A stretch of DNA of 6,087 bases from JANMDS01 sp031430575 (lineage in GTDB: Bacteria > Pseudomonadota > Gammaproteobacteria > Burkholderiales > Casimicrobiaceae), in NCBI GenBank assembly GCA_031430575.1, contig JANPBT010000011.1, positions 1-6,087 on the forward strand. Direction: 5' to 3'. Numbering within the stretch: position 1 is the first letter of the stretch; every line of letters starts with the position of its first letter. This document shows positions 5,389 through 6,087 of this stretch, piece by piece. A program made the translations under genes and the position numbers. Below the pieces are notes generated by a model, which was not told the origin of the DNA, did no database searches, and was given only the letters and a program-made list of their open reading frames with translations.

Positions 5389-5584
5389 AACCAGTCGTGC
5401 CTGCGGCGCAGTTTTGCTCACATTTACGGGCTAAAACTGCGCCGCAGGTATTTGTCGTAGTGGCAGTGGGCGGACAACTTCTGTGCCGCTTAAAGCGCGG
5501 CTCCGAATGCAATGAGAATCGCGTAAACAACGGACATTGGTGAAAACGTTGGCGCATCATAATTCTTCAAAACTGGGTTGCAAT
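5389..5584. other. Intergenic region between the Lrp-type gene and the MDR gene
   Basis: Its left part is the palindromic repeat pair. The rest holds a minor GCCGC/GCGGC inverted repeat (5485-5489, 5497-5501) without a T-run. A possible -10 box CATAAT lies at 5558-5563, with TTGGTG at 5537-5542 as a -35 at a short 15-bp spacing. That would place transcription start about 15 nt before the MDR start codon, but the spacing makes it a weak candidate. An open frame on the minus strand at 5171-5560 is judged non-coding. Confidence 0.35.
5400..5450. repeat. Perfect 16-bp-arm palindromic repeat pair downstream of the Lrp-type gene
   Basis: CCTGCGGCGCAGTTTT (5400-5415) and its exact reverse complement (5433-5448) are separated by 17 nt. 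The stem is strong in RNA on either strand and lies 11 bp after the regulator stop, so it may end or protect that transcript. It is not a standard intrinsic terminator, since the T-run is inside the stem and the sequence after it is TATTTG. The same unit occurs at four other places in this window. Confidence 0.85.
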
Positions 5585-6087
5585 ATGAGAGCAATTGTTT
5601 ACACGCGTTACGGCCCGCCGGAAGTACTCCAATTAACGCAGATCGCCAAGCCCGCGCCAAAGCGCGATGAAGTATTGATCAAGATACACGCAACCACTGT
5701 GACCTCTGGGGATTGGCGTGTTCGTAGCCTCAACGTCCCCACAGGCTTTGGCCTTATCATCCGCTTGGTATTCGGCATCTCAAAGCCGAAGCAGCCGATA
5801 CTGGGCTCAGAGCTCGCTGGAGTGATCGAAGCGATTGGCGATGACGTCTCGAAATTTAAAGTCGGCGACGCAGTTTTCGCATTCAGCGACGCGGCGATGG
5901 GCTGCTATGCCGAATGCAAATGCATGCCCGAGAATCGGGCGCTTGCAAAAAAACCAGCGCATTTAACGTTTGAAGAAGCCGCCACACTCTCTTTTGGCGG
6001 AACTACAGCGCTCAGTTTCCTACGGCGCGCGAAAATTCAGCGCGGAGATAAAGTGCTTATCAACGGCGCCTCGGGCGGCGTCGGCAC
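5585..6087 (+). CDS. MDR-family NAD(P)-dependent oxidoreductase, quinone oxidoreductase-like (partial, runs off right edge)
   Basis: At least 167 codons are present from ATG 5585 and no stop is reached. The protein opens MRAIVYTRYGPPEVLQL, the standard start of zinc-independent medium-chain dehydrogenase/reductases. It continues through the GroES-like catalytic domain: DEVLIKIHATTVTSGDWRVR (28-47), PILGSELAGVIEAIGDDVSKFKVGDAVFAF (71-100) and LTFEEAATLSFGGTTALSFLRRA (127-149). It then enters the Rossmann domain at KVLINGASGGVG (156-167), a nucleotide-binding glycine motif. The zinc-ligand Cys and His of alcohol dehydrogenases are absent, and GSE replaces the usual GHE, so a quinone- or enone-reductase type is more likely than a true alcohol dehydrogenase. 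The substrate is unknown. The ATG has no strong Shine-Dalgarno, but no alternative in-frame start lies close by. It is co-directional with the Lrp-type gene and separated by 196 bp with a strong stem-loop, so it is probably a separate unit. Confidence 0.9.
   Translation, partial: MRAIVYTRYGPPEVLQLTQIAKPAPKRDEVLIKIHATTVTSGDWRVRSLNVPTGFGLIIRLVFGISKPKQPILGSELAGVIEAIGDDVSKFKVGDAVFAFSDAAMGCYAECKCMPENRALAKKPAHLTFEEAATLSFGGTTALSFLRRAKIQRGDKVLINGASGGVG

Noticed and set aside
2536..5450. CRISPR array
   Set aside because: The repeats are short, in both orientations, irregularly spaced and partly within genes, with no regular spacers or cas genes.
5171..5560. Minus-strand open frame of 129 codons covering the end of the Lrp-type gene and the intergenic repeat
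   Set aside because: It is opposite a clear Lrp RAM domain, its product has no recognisable domain, and it reads through the palindromic repeats.

Overview
The window looks like chromosomal DNA of a Pseudomonadota bacterium, probably a beta- or gammaproteobacterium. The main reason is a homodimeric, AceE-type 2-oxo acid dehydrogenase E1 next to a divergent Lrp/AsnC regulator. The other protein families fit, but the genus cannot be read from this sequence.

Layout from left to right. (i) 1-164: the 5' end of an insertion sequence, with the first 20 codons of a probable IS4-type transposase on the minus strand. Its ribosome-binding site lies inside a hairpin, and a 14-bp tandem duplication marks the likely terminus. 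(ii) 189-2003: three minus-strand genes with overlapping ends, in transcription order a six-helix membrane protein, a small Xre/YozG-like HTH regulator and a membrane-anchored BAAT/dienelactone-hydrolase-type serine hydrolase. A promoter and an array of GTAAT/ATTAC half-sites lie just upstream and suggest autoregulation. The operon runs in the same direction as the transposase and could read into it. (iii) 2152-4782: a large AceE/MdeB-family E1 gene on the minus strand with a shortened C-terminus and no E2 or E3 gene beside it. (iv) 4918-5388: a divergent Lrp/AsnC regulator on the plus strand, the arrangement known from mdeR/mdeB of Pseudomonas putida methionine catabolism but without mdeA. 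(v) 5585 to the right edge: the start of a zinc-independent MDR (quinone oxidoreductase-like) gene, cut by the window.

The most unusual signal is a family of short palindromic repeats with core CTGCG(G/C)CGCAG inside TACCTGCGGCGCAG. Six copies occur between 2536 and 5450 and none elsewhere in the window. Two form a hairpin inside the E1 coding sequence and are translated in frame. One lies near the E1 N-terminus and matches, in inverted orientation, one in the E1/lrp promoter region. Two form a perfect 16-bp-arm inverted repeat just after lrp. They resemble REP/BIME or uptake-sequence-like elements; which of these cannot be decided here.

Genes appear to fall into two functional groups: a regulated 2-oxo acid (pyruvate or 2-oxobutyrate) oxidation unit with its local regulator, and a self-regulated membrane protein/regulator/hydrolase operon of unknown role.
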